Of a DNA stretch of 64,000 nt, positions 10,089-19,566 are shown piece by piece. The DNA is taken from contig NZ_AYOZ01000005.1 in the NCBI RefSeq assembly GCF_000508165.1, positions 50,533 through 114,532 on the forward strand. Direction: 5' to 3'. The stretch comes from Marinomonas profundimaris (lineage in GTDB: Bacteria; Pseudomonadota; Gammaproteobacteria; Pseudomonadales; Marinomonadaceae). The notes beneath the pieces are model-generated. The model saw only the letters and a list, made by a program, of their open reading frames with translations, was not told where the DNA came from and ran no database searches. Positions within the stretch are counted from its first letter, which is position 1. Every line of letters starts with the position of its first letter. Both the position numbers and the translations under genes were made by a program.

Positions 10089-11492
10089 ATGTCGATAAAA
10101 CTTCCTCTTATCTGGTGTGTGGGCGGTGCGGATTCGTTCGCCCGCACAGCCTTACCGGAATTGTCTGTGAATTTACGCACGGGACAGAACCTAGACTGTC
10201 GTGTGCAGCATATTGCGACGTGTGTTGCTGCACAGAATGTTGAAGGTGTTTCATTTACTGAGCCGGTGTCTTTGACCTCGTTCGATGCGCAATGGCGAGC
10301 CTTGCTTGATGACGCGGTGCCAGATGCGATTAGCGTGTGTTTTCTGCCATCAATGGAGATGGCGAAAGCCTGTTCTGTCTTGCTAAAGCGCATAAAAACG
10401 GACTTTCCGGCGGTATCGGTGGTGTTTGAATCAATATCACCACAAAAGAGCGATGTTCAGGTTCCATCAAGTGCTGATTTTCAGGTGTCTTTATTACCAT
10501 TTATTGATGTAGTTATTATCAATGCTGAGGCGTTCGAAACCCTCACAAATGCGGCCGTGTGGCCGTGTGGTTGGTTAATTCGAGGTAGCAATAACGATAC
10601 AGGGCAAGTGATGTACAGGTTTTTAAGCCAAAACGCGGCGGTGGGCTTCTCTAGTAGCGGTGTTGAGAGGAATGAAGACGACGTCTTATCCATGGCGTTG
10701 GTGTGTTTTATGGCGCATGGCTACGATATAAAAGACTCTGTTACCTTGGCAAAAGCTTATTGTGCAGGTGAGCAAAAAGGTTGGCCTTCATCGCTTGAAT
10801 GTTTCCCCAAGATCCTCATACAGGGTAGATCCATTTCGACGTCTGATTTGTCTTTTGCGGCAATGGATGTTGAAAAAATGGGCTTGTATCCGGTGGTCGA
10901 CACGGTTGCTTGGTTGGAGCTTGTTCTTGCGCAAGGGGTGAATGTTGCTCAGCTACGCATTAAAAACCCTGACGATCCGCAGCTGAGTGACAAGATTCAA
11001 CAGGCTATTTTGCTGGGTAAAAAATACAACGCACAGGTGTTTATCAATGACTATTGGCAGCAAGCAATCGAATTTGGTGCTTATGGTGTTCATCTCGGGC
11101 AAGAAGACCTGGACGTTACGGACCTTGCTCGTATTCAATCGGCTGGCTTGCGATTAGGCATCAGCACGCATGGCTATTATGAAATTGCGCGCGCTCAATC
11201 CATCAAGCCGAGTTACATCGCGCTGGGTCACATTTTTCCAACACAAACCAAAGACATGCCTTCTCAACCGCAAGGGTTAATACGTCTTGCGCATTATGCA
11301 CGGCTATTAAAAGGCCATTATCCCACCGTGGCGATTGGCGGCATTACTGCGGAACGATTGCCTTTGGTGGCGCAGACTGGTGTTGACAGTGTGGCGGTGG
11401 TAACGGCGATTACCAAGGCTGAATCGCCAGATGTGACGACGCGATCACTCGCGGCGTCATTACGATTACATAAAGTGGGGAACGCCAAATGA
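10089..11492 (+). CDS. thiE: ThiD-like domain fused to thiamine phosphate synthase ThiE
   Basis: 467 residues in two parts. Residues about 265-460 are a full Thi[40 protein letters not shown] and AIGGIT, which joins HMP-PP and thiazole phosphate. Residues 1-250 follow the layout of ThiD (HMP-P kinase): WCVGGADS where ThiD has its substrate loop, [22 protein letters not shown], and an end resembling [14 protein letters not shown]. The ThiD residues SGGAGIQ, DPVM and the anion-hole GTGC are not seen, so kinase activity is doubtful. It lies between thiC and thiS, overlapping thiS by four bases. Confidence 0.85.
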   Translation: MSIKLPLIWCVGGADSFARTALPELSVNLRTGQNLDCRVQHIATCVAAQNVEGVSFTEPVSLTSFDAQWRALLDDAVPDAISVCFLPSMEMAKACSVLLKRIKTDFPAVSVVFESISPQKSDVQVPSSADFQVSLLPFIDVVIINAEAFETLTNAAVWPCGWLIRGSNNDTGQVMYRFLSQNAAVGFSSSGVERNEDDVLSMALVCFMAHGYDIKDSVTLAKAYCAGEQKGWPSSLECFPKILIQGRSISTSDLSFAAMDVEKMGLYPVVDTVAWLELVLAQGVNVAQLRIKNPDDPQLSDKIQQAILLGKKYNAQVFINDYWQQAIEFGAYGVHLGQEDLDVTDLARIQSAGLRLGISTHGYYEIARAQSIKPSYIALGHIFPTQTKDMPSQPQGLIRLAHYARLLKGHYPTVAIGGITAERLPLVAQTGVDSVAVVTAITKAESPDVTTRSLAASLRLHKVGNAK

Positions 11493-11686
11493 ATATAATG
11501 CTAAACGATGTGCCTTTTGAGTTTTTTGGTAATACGTTAACGGACTTGCTCGACAGCTTGGAAAAAGAAGCAAAAGGCATTGCCATCGCGATCAATCAAA
11601 AAGTGGTGCCGAGGAGTTTATGGGATCGTACTGAGTTGGATGAGCAGAGTCAGGTGTTTATTTTTGAATCGATCGCAGGAGGCTAA
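11489..11686 (+). CDS. thiS: Thiamine sulfur-carrier protein ThiS
   Basis: 65 residues with a ubiquitin-like fold and the essential C-terminal GlyGly (ESIAGG). The C-terminus is adenylated and thiocarboxylated, then gives its sulfur to the thiazole synthase ThiG. The start overlaps the previous stop as ATGA, and thiG begins one base after the stop, so expression is coupled. The adenylating enzyme ThiF, usual in E. coli-type clusters, is not in this operon. Confidence 0.93.
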   Translation: MNIMLNDVPFEFFGNTLTDLLDSLEKEAKGIAIAINQKVVPRSLWDRTELDEQSQVFIFESIAGG

Positions 11687-11687
11687 C

Positions 11688-12464
11688 ATGTCGTCTTTAT
11701 TTATTGCTGGACACGAATTTCATTCTCGACTTTTTACGGGTACTGGCAAATACGCCAGCGCAGACGCCATGTTGGCGTCGTTAGTGGCCAGTGAAAGTGA
11801 ACTGGTCACTTTGTCGTTACGCCGTATGGATTTAAAACACCAAAGTGACAACATTCTCCAACCTTTGCAGAAGCAAGGGATGAAACTGCTGCCAAATACG
11901 TCTGGCGCACGAACCGCAAAGGAGGCGGTTCTTGCAGCCGAATTGGCAAGAGATGCATTGGAAACTCATTGGGTGAAGTTAGAAATTCACCCAGATCCAC
12001 GCTACTTGATGCCGGATGGCGTGGAAACCTTATTGGCTGCAGAAGCGCTGATCAAAAAAGGCTTTGTGGTGATGCCGTATGTTCATGCTGATCCGGTGTT
12101 GTGCAAGCGGCTTGAAGAAGTCGGTTGCCAGTGTGTCATGCCATTGGGTTCGCCGATTGGTTCCAATATGGGATTGGCGAGTCGTCCATTTTTGGAAATC
12201 ATCATTGAGCAAAGCGCGGTGCCAGTGATCATTGACGCTGGCATTGGCGCGCCGTCGGATGCGGCGTTAGCGATGGAGATCGGCGCGGACGCTGTTTTGG
12301 TCAATACGGCGCTTGCGGTGGCCAAGCAACCCGCTCAAATGGGCGAAGCATTCCGATTAGCGGTGCAGGCTGGGCGCATAGCGTATGAGTCAGGTTTGGG
12401 TGAAAAGCGTGTTCAAGCGCAGGCGACCAGTCCGTTGACTGATTTTCTTGGAGGCTTGTCATGA
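11688..12464 (+). CDS. thiG: Thiazole synthase ThiG
   Basis: 258 residues from the ATG at 11688, with AGGAGG just upstream. The TIM-barrel enzyme makes the thiazole phosphate from 1-deoxyxylulose 5-phosphate, dehydroglycine and ThiS thiocarboxylate. The Schiff-base lysine is expected in [10 protein letters not shown] near residue 100. Other motifs: [27 protein letters not shown] and [10 protein letters not shown]. The stop overlaps the thiH start (ATGA), matching the ThiG-ThiH complex. Confidence 0.97.
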   Translation: MSSLFIAGHEFHSRLFTGTGKYASADAMLASLVASESELVTLSLRRMDLKHQSDNILQPLQKQGMKLLPNTSGARTAKEAVLAAELARDALETHWVKLEIHPDPRYLMPDGVETLLAAEALIKKGFVVMPYVHADPVLCKRLEEVGCQCVMPLGSPIGSNMGLASRPFLEIIIEQSAVPVIIDAGIGAPSDAALAMEIGADAVLVNTALAVAKQPAQMGEAFRLAVQAGRIAYESGLGEKRVQAQATSPLTDFLGGLS

Positions 12465-13639
12465 GCTTGATTGCGAGCTCGAACCAAATGGCAAAAGTGA
12501 ATATGTTAGAGCAAAGCCCAGCTGTTGACGGTCAGTTTAGTCAGGTTGTAGAAAGCGCAGATTGGCAACAAGTGACGCGATTGCATCACGCAAAAACCGA
12601 GCAAAATGTGAGGCAAGCTTTGAGTAAAAGTAAGCTCGATGTGGAAGACTTTGCCGCCTTAATCTCTCCTGCGGCAGAACCATTTTTACTGGAAATGGTC
12701 GCGAAAAGCGAACAGCTCACGTTGCAGCGTTTTGGCAATGCCTTAAGTTTGTTTGCGCCTTTGTACTTATCTAACACCTGTGCCAACGAATGTACGTATT
12801 GCGGCTTTTCCATGAGTAATGCGATGAAGCGCTTAACACTCAATGAAACGCAAATAGGGCAAGAAGTCGCGGCAATTAAAAGCAAAGGTTTTGATCATCT
12901 TTTATTGGTGACGGGCGAAACGAAAAGGGTCTCCATGCCGTACTTTGAACGCATGATTCCCTTAATTAAGCCGCATTTCAGTCAACTATCTATGGAGGTG
13001 CAACCATTAGAGACTGACGAATACAGGCGGCTAAAAGGCATCGGTTTGGATGGTGTTTTGGTGTATCAAGAGACCTATCGTCGTAAAACCTACCTAGAAC
13101 ATCATTTGCGTGGCAACAAATCCAATTTCAATTACCGGCTTGATGCGCCAGATCGAATTGGTCAGGCGGGCATTCATAAAATCGGTTTAGGGGTTTTATT
13201 GGGTTTGGAAGATTGGCGAACAGATTCTGTGATGATGGCGCACCATCTACGGCATTTGCAAAAGCGCTACTGGCGCAGCCGATTTAGTGTTGCGTTTCCA
13301 CGTATTCGTCCCTGCAAAGGGGGGATCATACCGAAATCGGTCATTTCAGACCGACAGCTGGTGCAGTTGATTGCGGCGTGGCGGTTATTTGATAGAGATT
13401 TAGAAATGAGCTTGTCGACACGAGAGTCGCCTGAGTTTCGCCACCACGCGGTGCGAATGGGGTTTACGACGATGAGTGCCGAGTCTAAAACGCAACCCGG
13501 TGGGTATGCAGATGACTCTCAGGAGGCGTTGGAACAATTCGAAATAAGTGATGAACGTTCTGTGGCAGACATTTCAGCGATGATTCGATCGCAAGGGCGT
13601 GGCGTGGTGTGGAAGGACTGGGATCCTGCGTTATCGTAA
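12461..13639 (+). CDS. thiH: 2-iminoacetate synthase ThiH (radical SAM)
   Basis: 392 residues. The radical-SAM cluster motif is [10 protein letters not shown] (C-x3-C-x2-C) near residue 110. ThiH cleaves tyrosine to give dehydroglycine for ThiG, releasing p-cresol, and replaces the oxygen-dependent ThiO route. Further family signatures are [19 protein letters not shown] and the C-terminal VVWKDWD. It is the last gene of the thiC operon. A hairpin lies between it and convergent aroA. Confidence 0.96.
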   Translation: MSLIASSNQMAKVNMLEQSPAVDGQFSQVVESADWQQVTRLHHAKTEQNVRQALSKSKLDVEDFAALISPAAEPFLLEMVAKSEQLTLQRFGNALSLFAPLYLSNTCANECTYCGFSMSNAMKRLTLNETQIGQEVAAIKSKGFDHLLLVTGETKRVSMPYFERMIPLIKPHFSQLSMEVQPLETDEYRRLKGIGLDGVLVYQETYRRKTYLEHHLRGNKSNFNYRLDAPDRIGQAGIHKIGLGVLLGLEDWRTDSVMMAHHLRHLQKRYWRSRFSVAFPRIRPCKGGIIPKSVISDRQLVQLIAAWRLFDRDLEMSLSTRESPEFRHHAVRMGFTTMSAESKTQPGGYADDSQEALEQFEISDERSVADISAMIRSQGRGVVWKDWDPALS

Positions 13640-13709
13640 GGTATTTAAAGATGTGAATCGGTTGTTTGGTATTAAAAAGTGGCTTCTAAGGTTTTTTTAG
13701 AAAGAACAA

Positions 13710-13734
13710 GGCTTCCCCTTAATAAAGGGAAGCC
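13710..13734. terminator. Hairpin between thiH and aroA
   Basis: GGCTTCCC at 13710-13717 pairs with GGGAAGCC at 13727-13734. The T run on either side is imperfect (CGCAAATTTTT on plus), so termination is likely but not strong. It serves convergent genes. Confidence 0.6.
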
Positions 13735-13743
13735 CGCAAATTT

Positions 13744-15021
13744 TTAGCTTGCGACGGAATTGAATAATTCAAAGTACGTCGGGAAGGTTTTTGATGTGCA
13801 ACCTGGGTCGTTTATTGTGACTGGCGTGTCCGAGAAGGCGACCAATGAAAAGCACATGGCGATTCGATGGTCGTTGTACGTATCGATTTCGGCGTGTTTC
13901 AACTTTTCCACTGGTGTAACGGTAATGAAGTCTTTGCCTTCGATGACGTCAGCGCCGAGTTTTTTTAATTCCGTTGCCATGGCGTATAGACGGTCGGTTT
14001 CTTTTACGCGCCAGTTGTAGATGTTGCGAATGGTGGTCGGGCCTTTGGCGAACAGGGCGGTCGTTGCTATGGTCATGGCCGCATCTGGGATATGGTTCAT
14101 GTCTAAGTCTACGCCGTTTAGTTCGTTGTGTTCCGCTTCTATCCACGTTGGGCCGTAGGTAATTTTGGCGCCCATTTGCGCAAGTACATCGGCGAATTTT
14201 ACATCACCTTGTACGCTGTCTGTTCCTACGCCGTGAACTTTGATTTTACCGCCGGCAATCGCAGCCGCTGCTAAGAAGTATGATGCAGAAGACGCATCGC
14301 CTTCCACCATGATCTCGCCTGGGCTTTGGTAGGTCTGTTGGCCTTTGACGACAAATGCTTGGTAACTTTGATTCTCTACTTCAACGCCGAATTGCTTCAT
14401 CACATGCAATGTAATATCGATGTACGGCTTAGACACTAATTCACCATCAACTTTGATGGTTAAGTCGCTCTTTGCCAAAGGTGCGCTCATCAATATAGCG
14501 GTTAAAAATTGGCTAGAAATGTTGCCTTTGATGGAGACTTCGCCGCCAGACAAACCATTGGCTTTAATGCAAAGTGGCGGGTAGTTTTTCTCGCCTTCGT
14601 AAGCAATGTCTACGCCTAATGCTTGTAGTGCGTCGACTAGATCGCCAATTGGGCGCTCGTGCATTCGAGGTTCGCCGTGAAGGTGAAACTCACCTTGACC
14701 AAGACAAAGTGCTGCCGTAAGTGGGCGCATTGCCGTGCCGGCATTGCCAAGGAATAAATCGCCAAAATCGGCCTGAATGGGGCCACCAAGCCCTTCTAGA
14801 ATACAAGTTGTGCCATTGTCTTCTAGAGAGTAGTTGACGCCTAATTTGGTTAAGCTTTCTAGCATGTGACGAATGTCGTCGCTGTCTAGTAAGTTGGTGA
14901 TTTTCGTGGTGCCTTTAGCAAGCGTTGCCAACAATAAAATGCGGTTTGAAAGGCTTTTGGAACCCGGAATTTGGATCTCTCCATTTGCGTTGGAAAGAGG
15001 GCCTAGCGTAATTGAATTCAT
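13744..15021 (-). CDS. aroA: 3-phosphoshikimate 1-carboxyvinyltransferase (EPSP synthase)
   Basis: 425 residues from ATG 15021, the Met that aligns with E. coli AroA (MESLTL...); five extra codons upstream are unlikely to be used. The enzyme transfers enolpyruvyl from PEP to shikimate-3-phosphate, the sixth shikimate step. Motifs are [10 protein letters not shown] near the start, [11 protein letters not shown], which marks the class I form, and RVKETDRL late. It stands alone on the minus strand, convergent with thiH. serC, often next to aroA, is not here. Confidence 0.96.
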   Translation of the reverse strand: MNSITLGPLSNANGEIQIPGSKSLSNRILLLATLAKGTTKITNLLDSDDIRHMLESLTKLGVNYSLEDNGTTCILEGLGGPIQADFGDLFLGNAGTAMRPLTAALCLGQGEFHLHGEPRMHERPIGDLVDALQALGVDIAYEGEKNYPPLCIKANGLSGGEVSIKGNISSQFLTAILMSAPLAKSDLTIKVDGELVSKPYIDITLHVMKQFGVEVENQSYQAFVVKGQQTYQSPGEIMVEGDASSASYFLAAAAIAGGKIKVHGVGTDSVQGDVKFADVLAQMGAKITYGPTWIEAEHNELNGVDLDMNHIPDAAMTIATTALFAKGPTTIRNIYNWRVKETDRLYAMATELKKLGADVIEGKDFITVTPVEKLKHAEIDTYNDHRIAMCFSLVAFSDTPVTINDPGCTSKTFPTYFELFNSVAS

Positions 15022-15320
15022 TATTAAGTCCATCACAGTGGTGTTGTGTTTGTTGGTTATTAGCGTATCGCTGCGAGTAAATTATAAGTGTTCGGTATTG
15101 CCCAAAAGTTGTCCGTTTGTATGTGGTCGCGTCGCTCTTTATGAAGAGGTCAGTCTTGAATGCGGATTAGTATACATTCGATGGCGTGCTGTGTCAGTGC
15201 TCACTATTATGCGTTGTGATATTGAATGCGTACTTTTTAATAAAAGCAGTTGATTTGTGTTGTGGCGAAATTTACTTAGAATAGCGCGCATTAAAATAAT
15301 CATAGGAAAGGAGAGTAACC

Positions 15321-16220
15321 ATGAGGCATCAATATCACCCGCTCGGTTTTGACGGTTCGCGTATTGCGCAAGGCTTTTGGCGAATGAATGAATGGAATAT
15401 GACGGCTGAAGCGTCTTTGGGTTTTATAGAGGCTTGTTTGGATCTTGGTGTGACAACATTCGATCACGCGGATATCTATGGAGATTACCAGTGCGAAACA
15501 TTATTTGGTAACGCGTTAGCACTTAAGCCTGCGTTACGAGAGAAAATGGAAATTGTCACGAAGTGCGGGATCTTGCTGCCCTCGAGTAATCGACCTGATA
15601 TTAACGTACATCGTTATGATTATCGTGCGGAACACATTTTGGCGAGCGTGGATCGATCATTGGCAATTCTGCAGTGTGAATACATTGATACTTTGTTACT
15701 GCATCGCCCAAGTCCATTAATGGACGCTGACGAGATCGCTCAGGCATTTGATTTGCTGTTTACACTTGGTAAGGTGAAGCACTTTGGTGTGTCCAATTTC
15801 ACCACAAATCAGTTTGATTTATTGCAGTCTCGCCTTGATGCACCGTTGATTATTAATCAAGTGGAATTGTCGCCGTTGGCATTGCAGCATTTTGAAGATG
15901 GCACGCTGGATCATGCTCAACGACATGCAGTGACGCCAATGGCATGGTCGCCTTTTGCTGGTGGTGAGTTGTTTTCTGGTACTGATGAAAAGGCAAAGCG
16001 AGTCCGTGCAATATTGGGTGAAATGGCTCAAAACAAAAAATGTTCGGTTGATCAGCTGGTTGTGGCTTGGTTGTTACGCCATCCGTCTGGTATTTGTCCT
16101 GTTATGGGGTCTGGGAAGATCGAGCGTTTAGCGGCGGCGGTTAATGCGGTGTCTATTGAGCTAAGCGATGACGATTGGTTTCGCGTTTGGATTGCATCGC
16201 AAGGTCATTCGGTTGCGTGA
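15321..16220 (+). CDS. YdhF-like aldo/keto reductase
   Basis: 299 residues of the aldo/keto reductase TIM-barrel. The catalytic set is readable: Asp and Tyr in DHADIYG, Lys in VTKCG and His in LLLHRPSPLMDADEIA; that last block is typical of the E. coli YdhF subgroup. The C-terminal NADPH-binding part includes CPVMGSGKIERL. The substrate is unknown. The start has GGAAAGGAGAG upstream. A possible promoter (TTGTGT, 16 bases, TAGAAT at 15277-15282) lies just before it. Confidence 0.85.
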   Translation: MRHQYHPLGFDGSRIAQGFWRMNEWNMTAEASLGFIEACLDLGVTTFDHADIYGDYQCETLFGNALALKPALREKMEIVTKCGILLPSSNRPDINVHRYDYRAEHILASVDRSLAILQCEYIDTLLLHRPSPLMDADEIAQAFDLLFTLGKVKHFGVSNFTTNQFDLLQSRLDAPLIINQVELSPLALQHFEDGTLDHAQRHAVTPMAWSPFAGGELFSGTDEKAKRVRAILGEMAQNKKCSVDQLVVAWLLRHPSGICPVMGSGKIERLAAAVNAVSIELSDDDWFRVWIASQGHSVA

Positions 16221-16285
16221 TAATACAAAGCATCGCTTGAGCGTGGCGTTTGACATGCGATGATTTGCAAAGAGTGTTGCGCAGT

Positions 16286-16795
16286 TTATGTAACCGCGCA
16301 GCATTTTTTGAACTTTTTACCTGAGCCACACAAGCAAGGGTCGTTACGGCCTGTTTTCATTTCTTCAGAATTAATAAGCGGTGTGTTTTTCTGGACATCG
16401 TGTTCGCCAGAAATATAAAACCACTGACCTTTAGTTTTTTTGAAAATAGATCGTTCGCTTAAACGGCCAATGTGTTTGCCTTCTTTAAAATGGGCGGAAA
16501 AGGCCACGACGCCTGTTTTGTCTTTTTCTAAGCCTTCTTCCGTTTCGGTGATTTCCAGCTTGATCCATTTTGTGTGTTCATTGCTGTCTTGGATGTCTGT
16601 CGCGGATTGTTCTGGTGCTTCTTTTATTTTTTGTGTTGCGGCTATGTAGTCAAAGTCGCCAATGGCGAAAGCCGTATAGCGAGAGCGCATGAGTGTTTCG
16701 GCGGTCGGCGCTGTGCCTGGATTGTTGTGATACATGCCGCAGCACATTTCGTAAGGGCTTCCTGTTCCGCAAGGACATTTCACTGGGATTGGCAT
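16286..16795 (-). CDS. YchJ-like SEC-C motif protein (UPF0225)
   Basis: 169 residues. An N-terminal Cys-rich motif [13 protein letters not shown] (residues 7-19) and a second SEC-C motif at the C-terminus ([17 protein letters not shown]) bracket an NTF2-like domain with [18 protein letters not shown] motifs bind zinc, as in SecA. The function of YchJ proteins is not known. It is divergent from sbcB across about 108 bases that contain the sbcB promoter and a tandem repeat. Confidence 0.88.
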   Translation of the reverse strand: MPIPVKCPCGTGSPYEMCCGMYHNNPGTAPTAETLMRSRYTAFAIGDFDYIAATQKIKEAPEQSATDIQDSNEHTKWIKLEITETEEGLEKDKTGVVAFSAHFKEGKHIGRLSERSIFKKTKGQWFYISGEHDVQKNTPLINSEEMKTGRNDPCLCGSGKKFKKCCAVT

Positions 16796-16823
16796 AGAAC
16801 AACTCCTCTCATGGCCAAATACA

Positions 16824-16851
16824 CTTTAATAAATGAACTTTAACAAATGAA
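16824..16851. repeat. Tandem 14-bp direct repeat in the ychJ-like/sbcB promoter region
   Basis: CTTTAATAAATGAA (16824-16837) is followed immediately by CTTTAACAAATGAA (16838-16851), 13 of 14 identical, and a partial third unit CTTCAA. It overlaps the -35 of the candidate sbcB promoter. Confidence 0.8.
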
Positions 16852-16869
16852 CTTCAAGGTGCGTATAAT
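16840..16869 (+). promoter_or_regulatory. Sigma70-type promoter of sbcB
   Basis: TTAACA (16840-16845), 18-base spacer, perfect TATAAT (16864-16869), ending 34 bases before the sbcB start codon. Confidence 0.6.
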
Positions 16870-16903
16870 ACCTGTCTTATTTAATGGCTAACAGGAATTA
16901 TTT

Positions 16904-18358
16904 GTGACCTCATCGGGCCCAACTTCATTTTTTTGGTTTGATTTTGAAACAACTGGAACGGACCCAGCGCGAGATCGTCCTATGCAATTTGCAGGGATTA
17001 GAACAGATCTTGATTTTAATCCTATCGGCGAGCCTGTCATGTTTTATTGTCGGTTAGCAGAAGATGTTCTTCCTCAGCCGGAAGCGTGTTTGTTAACGGG
17101 AATCAGTCCGCAAGATGCAAATCGAGAAGGTTTGTGTGAAGCCGAATTTATGCAGGCAGTGGAAGCAGAGTTGTCATTGCCAGGAACGTGTGCGCTTGGC
17201 TACAACACCATTCGTTTTGATGATGAAGTGGTACGCCACGGTTTTTATCGTAACTTTATTGACCCATATGCACGTGAATGGCAAAACAATTGCTCTCGCT
17301 GGGATATGATTGATCTGGTTCGAATGACGTATGCAATGCGCCCAGAAGGGATTGTTTGGCCGAAAGGTGAAGACGGACAAGTCTCAATGAAACTGGAAGC
17401 GCTCACAAAAGCAAATGACATTGCCCACGAACAAGCGCATGACGCACTGTCAGATGTATACGGTACGATTGAAATTGCTAAGTTGATTCGTAGCAAGCAG
17501 CCGAGGTTGTTCGATTATTACCTGAAAATGCGTCAAAAGCATGAATTACAGCAATTTATTGATCCAGTTCGAATGAAGCCTTTTTTGCATATTTCGGGTA
17601 TGTTCGGACAAGCGAAACATTATTCTGCATTTGTTGTTCCTATCGCGCCGCACCCAACGAATAAAAACGGTGTCATCGTTTACGACTTGATGTCGGATGC
17701 TCAGCCTTTGATTGATTTGAGTGTGGAAGAGATTCGTCATCGAGTGTTTACTCGCAAAGACGAATTAGGTGATTTAGAGCGATTGCCATTAAAGGTGATT
17801 CATTATAATAAATCCCCCGCGGTGGCACCGGCTACTTTCCTTAAAGATGCTGATGTGGTTAAGCGTTTAGCATTGGATGGTGAAATTTGTCGTCATAATC
17901 TTGCCGTTATTAATGGGCAAACTGGACTAGCGGCCAAGTTGAGTGATGTTTTTGTTCAAGAAGATCGACCGATTTTAAAAGACCCAGATTTAATGTTGTA
18001 TACAGGCGGTTTTTTCTCACGCGAAGACAAAGTGAGAATGGAGTCGATTCGTTCGACACCGCCGAGCAGTTTGGCTGAACTAGCGATGTCGTTCGATGAT
18101 CGACGCTTGCCAGAAATGTTAATGCGTTATATTGGTCGTAACTACCCTGATCAGTTAACCGAGTCTCAGCGAGTTGAGTGGGAAGAGTATCGTCAAATTC
18201 GTTTGCTTGAGGCGGATGGTGGCGGTTCTATTACGATGGAGCAATTTTTCGCTCAACTAAATCATATTGCTCAAACGCCAGATTTGCCTGCGTCTAAGCA
18301 AATTATGCTGCAAGATTTGGCGGACTACGCTCAAAGTATTTACCCAATACCAATGTAA
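16904..18358 (+). CDS. sbcB: Exodeoxyribonuclease I
   Basis: 484 residues, starting with GTG at 16904 behind AGGAATT. The DEDD exonuclease signature begins with DFETTG at residues 13-18 and continues with the late HDALSDVYGTIEIAKLI block (Exo III motif). The SH3-like and C-terminal helical regions of ExoI follow. The enzyme digests single-stranded DNA 3' to 5' and takes part in recombination and mismatch repair. It is followed 9 bases later by a permease, probably in the same transcript. Confidence 0.95.
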   Translation: MTSSGPTSFFWFDFETTGTDPARDRPMQFAGIRTDLDFNPIGEPVMFYCRLAEDVLPQPEACLLTGISPQDANREGLCEAEFMQAVEAELSLPGTCALGYNTIRFDDEVVRHGFYRNFIDPYAREWQNNCSRWDMIDLVRMTYAMRPEGIVWPKGEDGQVSMKLEALTKANDIAHEQAHDALSDVYGTIEIAKLIRSKQPRLFDYYLKMRQKHELQQFIDPVRMKPFLHISGMFGQAKHYSAFVVPIAPHPTNKNGVIVYDLMSDAQPLIDLSVEEIRHRVFTRKDELGDLERLPLKVIHYNKSPAVAPATFLKDADVVKRLALDGEICRHNLAVINGQTGLAAKLSDVFVQEDRPILKDPDLMLYTGGFFSREDKVRMESIRSTPPSSLAELAMSFDDRRLPEMLMRYIGRNYPDQLTESQRVEWEEYRQIRLLEADGGGSITMEQFFAQLNHIAQTPDLPASKQIMLQDLADYAQSIYPIPM

Positions 18359-18367
18359 GGAATAGAG

Positions 18368-19411
18368 ATGATTGATCAGCATAAAGGAACACATTGGCTT
18401 GTCGGAGTGGCTGCATTTGTCATTATTATTGCGGGCTTAAAGGCGGCGTCACAGATTGTGGTTCCTTTAATGTTGTCTGTCTTTATCGCTATTATTTGTG
18501 CGCCAGCTATGTCGAGCTTGCGCCGACGAGGTTTGCCAACCTGGTTGTCTATCTTGCTGGTTGTGTTTGTCATCTTGGTTGGTATTAGCTCGCTTGCTTT
18601 ATTGGTGGGTGCATCGTTGGACAGTTTTTCGAGTCAATTGCCTGTTTATAAACAGCGCTTTGCGGAAGAAACGTCTAACGTGATTAAGGTGTTTAATAGT
18701 CTTGGCGTACAAATATCGTACGATCAGGTGAAGGGTTATATTGATCCCTCAGCCTTGATGCAGATGGTCGCGAATGCGTTAAGGGGGTTGGGGAGTGCTC
18801 TAACGAATTTCATCTTAGTGGTGATGATCGTTATTTTTATATTGTTTGAAGCAGTGGAGTTGCCTAAGAAATTGTCGTTGGCGATGTCAGACACGTCAGG
18901 TTCAATTGAATGGTTTGAGTCATTTATTCGTTCGGTGAATCGTTATTTAATCATTAAGACATTGGTGAGTATGTTGACCGGTGTGCTAATCACCGTTTGG
19001 TTGTGGGTCTTGGGTGTTGATTTCCCGATTTTGTGGGGTGTGTGTGCTTTTCTTTTAAACTTTGTGCCAAATATCGGTTCCATTATCGCGGCCGTGCCGG
19101 TTGTGTTGTTGGCGTTTGTTCAGCTAGGAAGTTTATCAGCGGGTTTGACAGGATTGGGATTTTTGATCGTAAACTTGATTGTCGGCAATATGATTGAGCC
19201 TCGCTACATGGGGAAAGGCTTAGGGCTGTCTACTTTGGTGGTCTTTCTGTCTTTGTTGTTATGGGGGTGGGTTTTTGGCCCTGTCGGAATGCTGCTTTCT
19301 ATTCCACTGACCATCATCATGAAATTGGCTTTTGAAGCCAATCCAAAAATGCATTGGCTGGCGATTATGATCGACTCAGAGTCTGAGGCGTCAAAACGCG
19401 ATTCGAATTAA
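18368..19411 (+). CDS. AI-2E family transporter (TqsA/PerM-like permease)
   Basis: 347 residues with about seven to eight hydrophobic segments, paired at the N-terminus and clustered at the C-terminus, and a soluble stretch at about 85-150. The family signature FVPNIGSIIAAVPVVLLAF and the later GNMIEPRYMGKGLGLS block mark the AI-2E/UPF0118 family. Members are reported in autoinducer export and in Na+/H+ antiport; the substrate here is unknown. It lies 9 bases after sbcB, so it probably shares that promoter. Confidence 0.85.
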   Translation: MIDQHKGTHWLVGVAAFVIIIAGLKAASQIVVPLMLSVFIAIICAPAMSSLRRRGLPTWLSILLVVFVILVGISSLALLVGASLDSFSSQLPVYKQRFAEETSNVIKVFNSLGVQISYDQVKGYIDPSALMQMVANALRGLGSALTNFILVVMIVIFILFEAVELPKKLSLAMSDTSGSIEWFESFIRSVNRYLIIKTLVSMLTGVLITVWLWVLGVDFPILWGVCAFLLNFVPNIGSIIAAVPVVLLAFVQLGSLSAGLTGLGFLIVNLIVGNMIEPRYMGKGLGLSTLVVFLSLLLWGWVFGPVGMLLSIPLTIIMKLAFEANPKMHWLAIMIDSESEASKRDSN

Positions 19412-19473
19412 GAAGGTGCTAAGTCAGTCGTATCTTATTTTGAACCTTACTGGCTTTTTTTTATTTTTTCGCA

Positions 19474-19479
19474 TATACT
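19474..19479 (+). promoter_or_regulatory. Candidate -10 element of the DEAD-box helicase gene
   Basis: TATACT followed by TCGC, the same core as in front of rplM. No good -35 is seen. It implies a leader of about 80 bases before the helicase start. Confidence 0.35.
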
Positions 19480-19566
19480 TCGCCATCGGATTTTCGTTCG
19501 AAGAATTCTATTAGGGCATGTAAATATTACAGGCCTTATACTCACCAAAAAAAGGTACTAATTTAC

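Noticed and set aside
14873..15253. 126-codon plus-strand frame across the aroA start
   Set aside because: Half of it is antisense to aroA and the rest is intergenic; no recognisable protein features.
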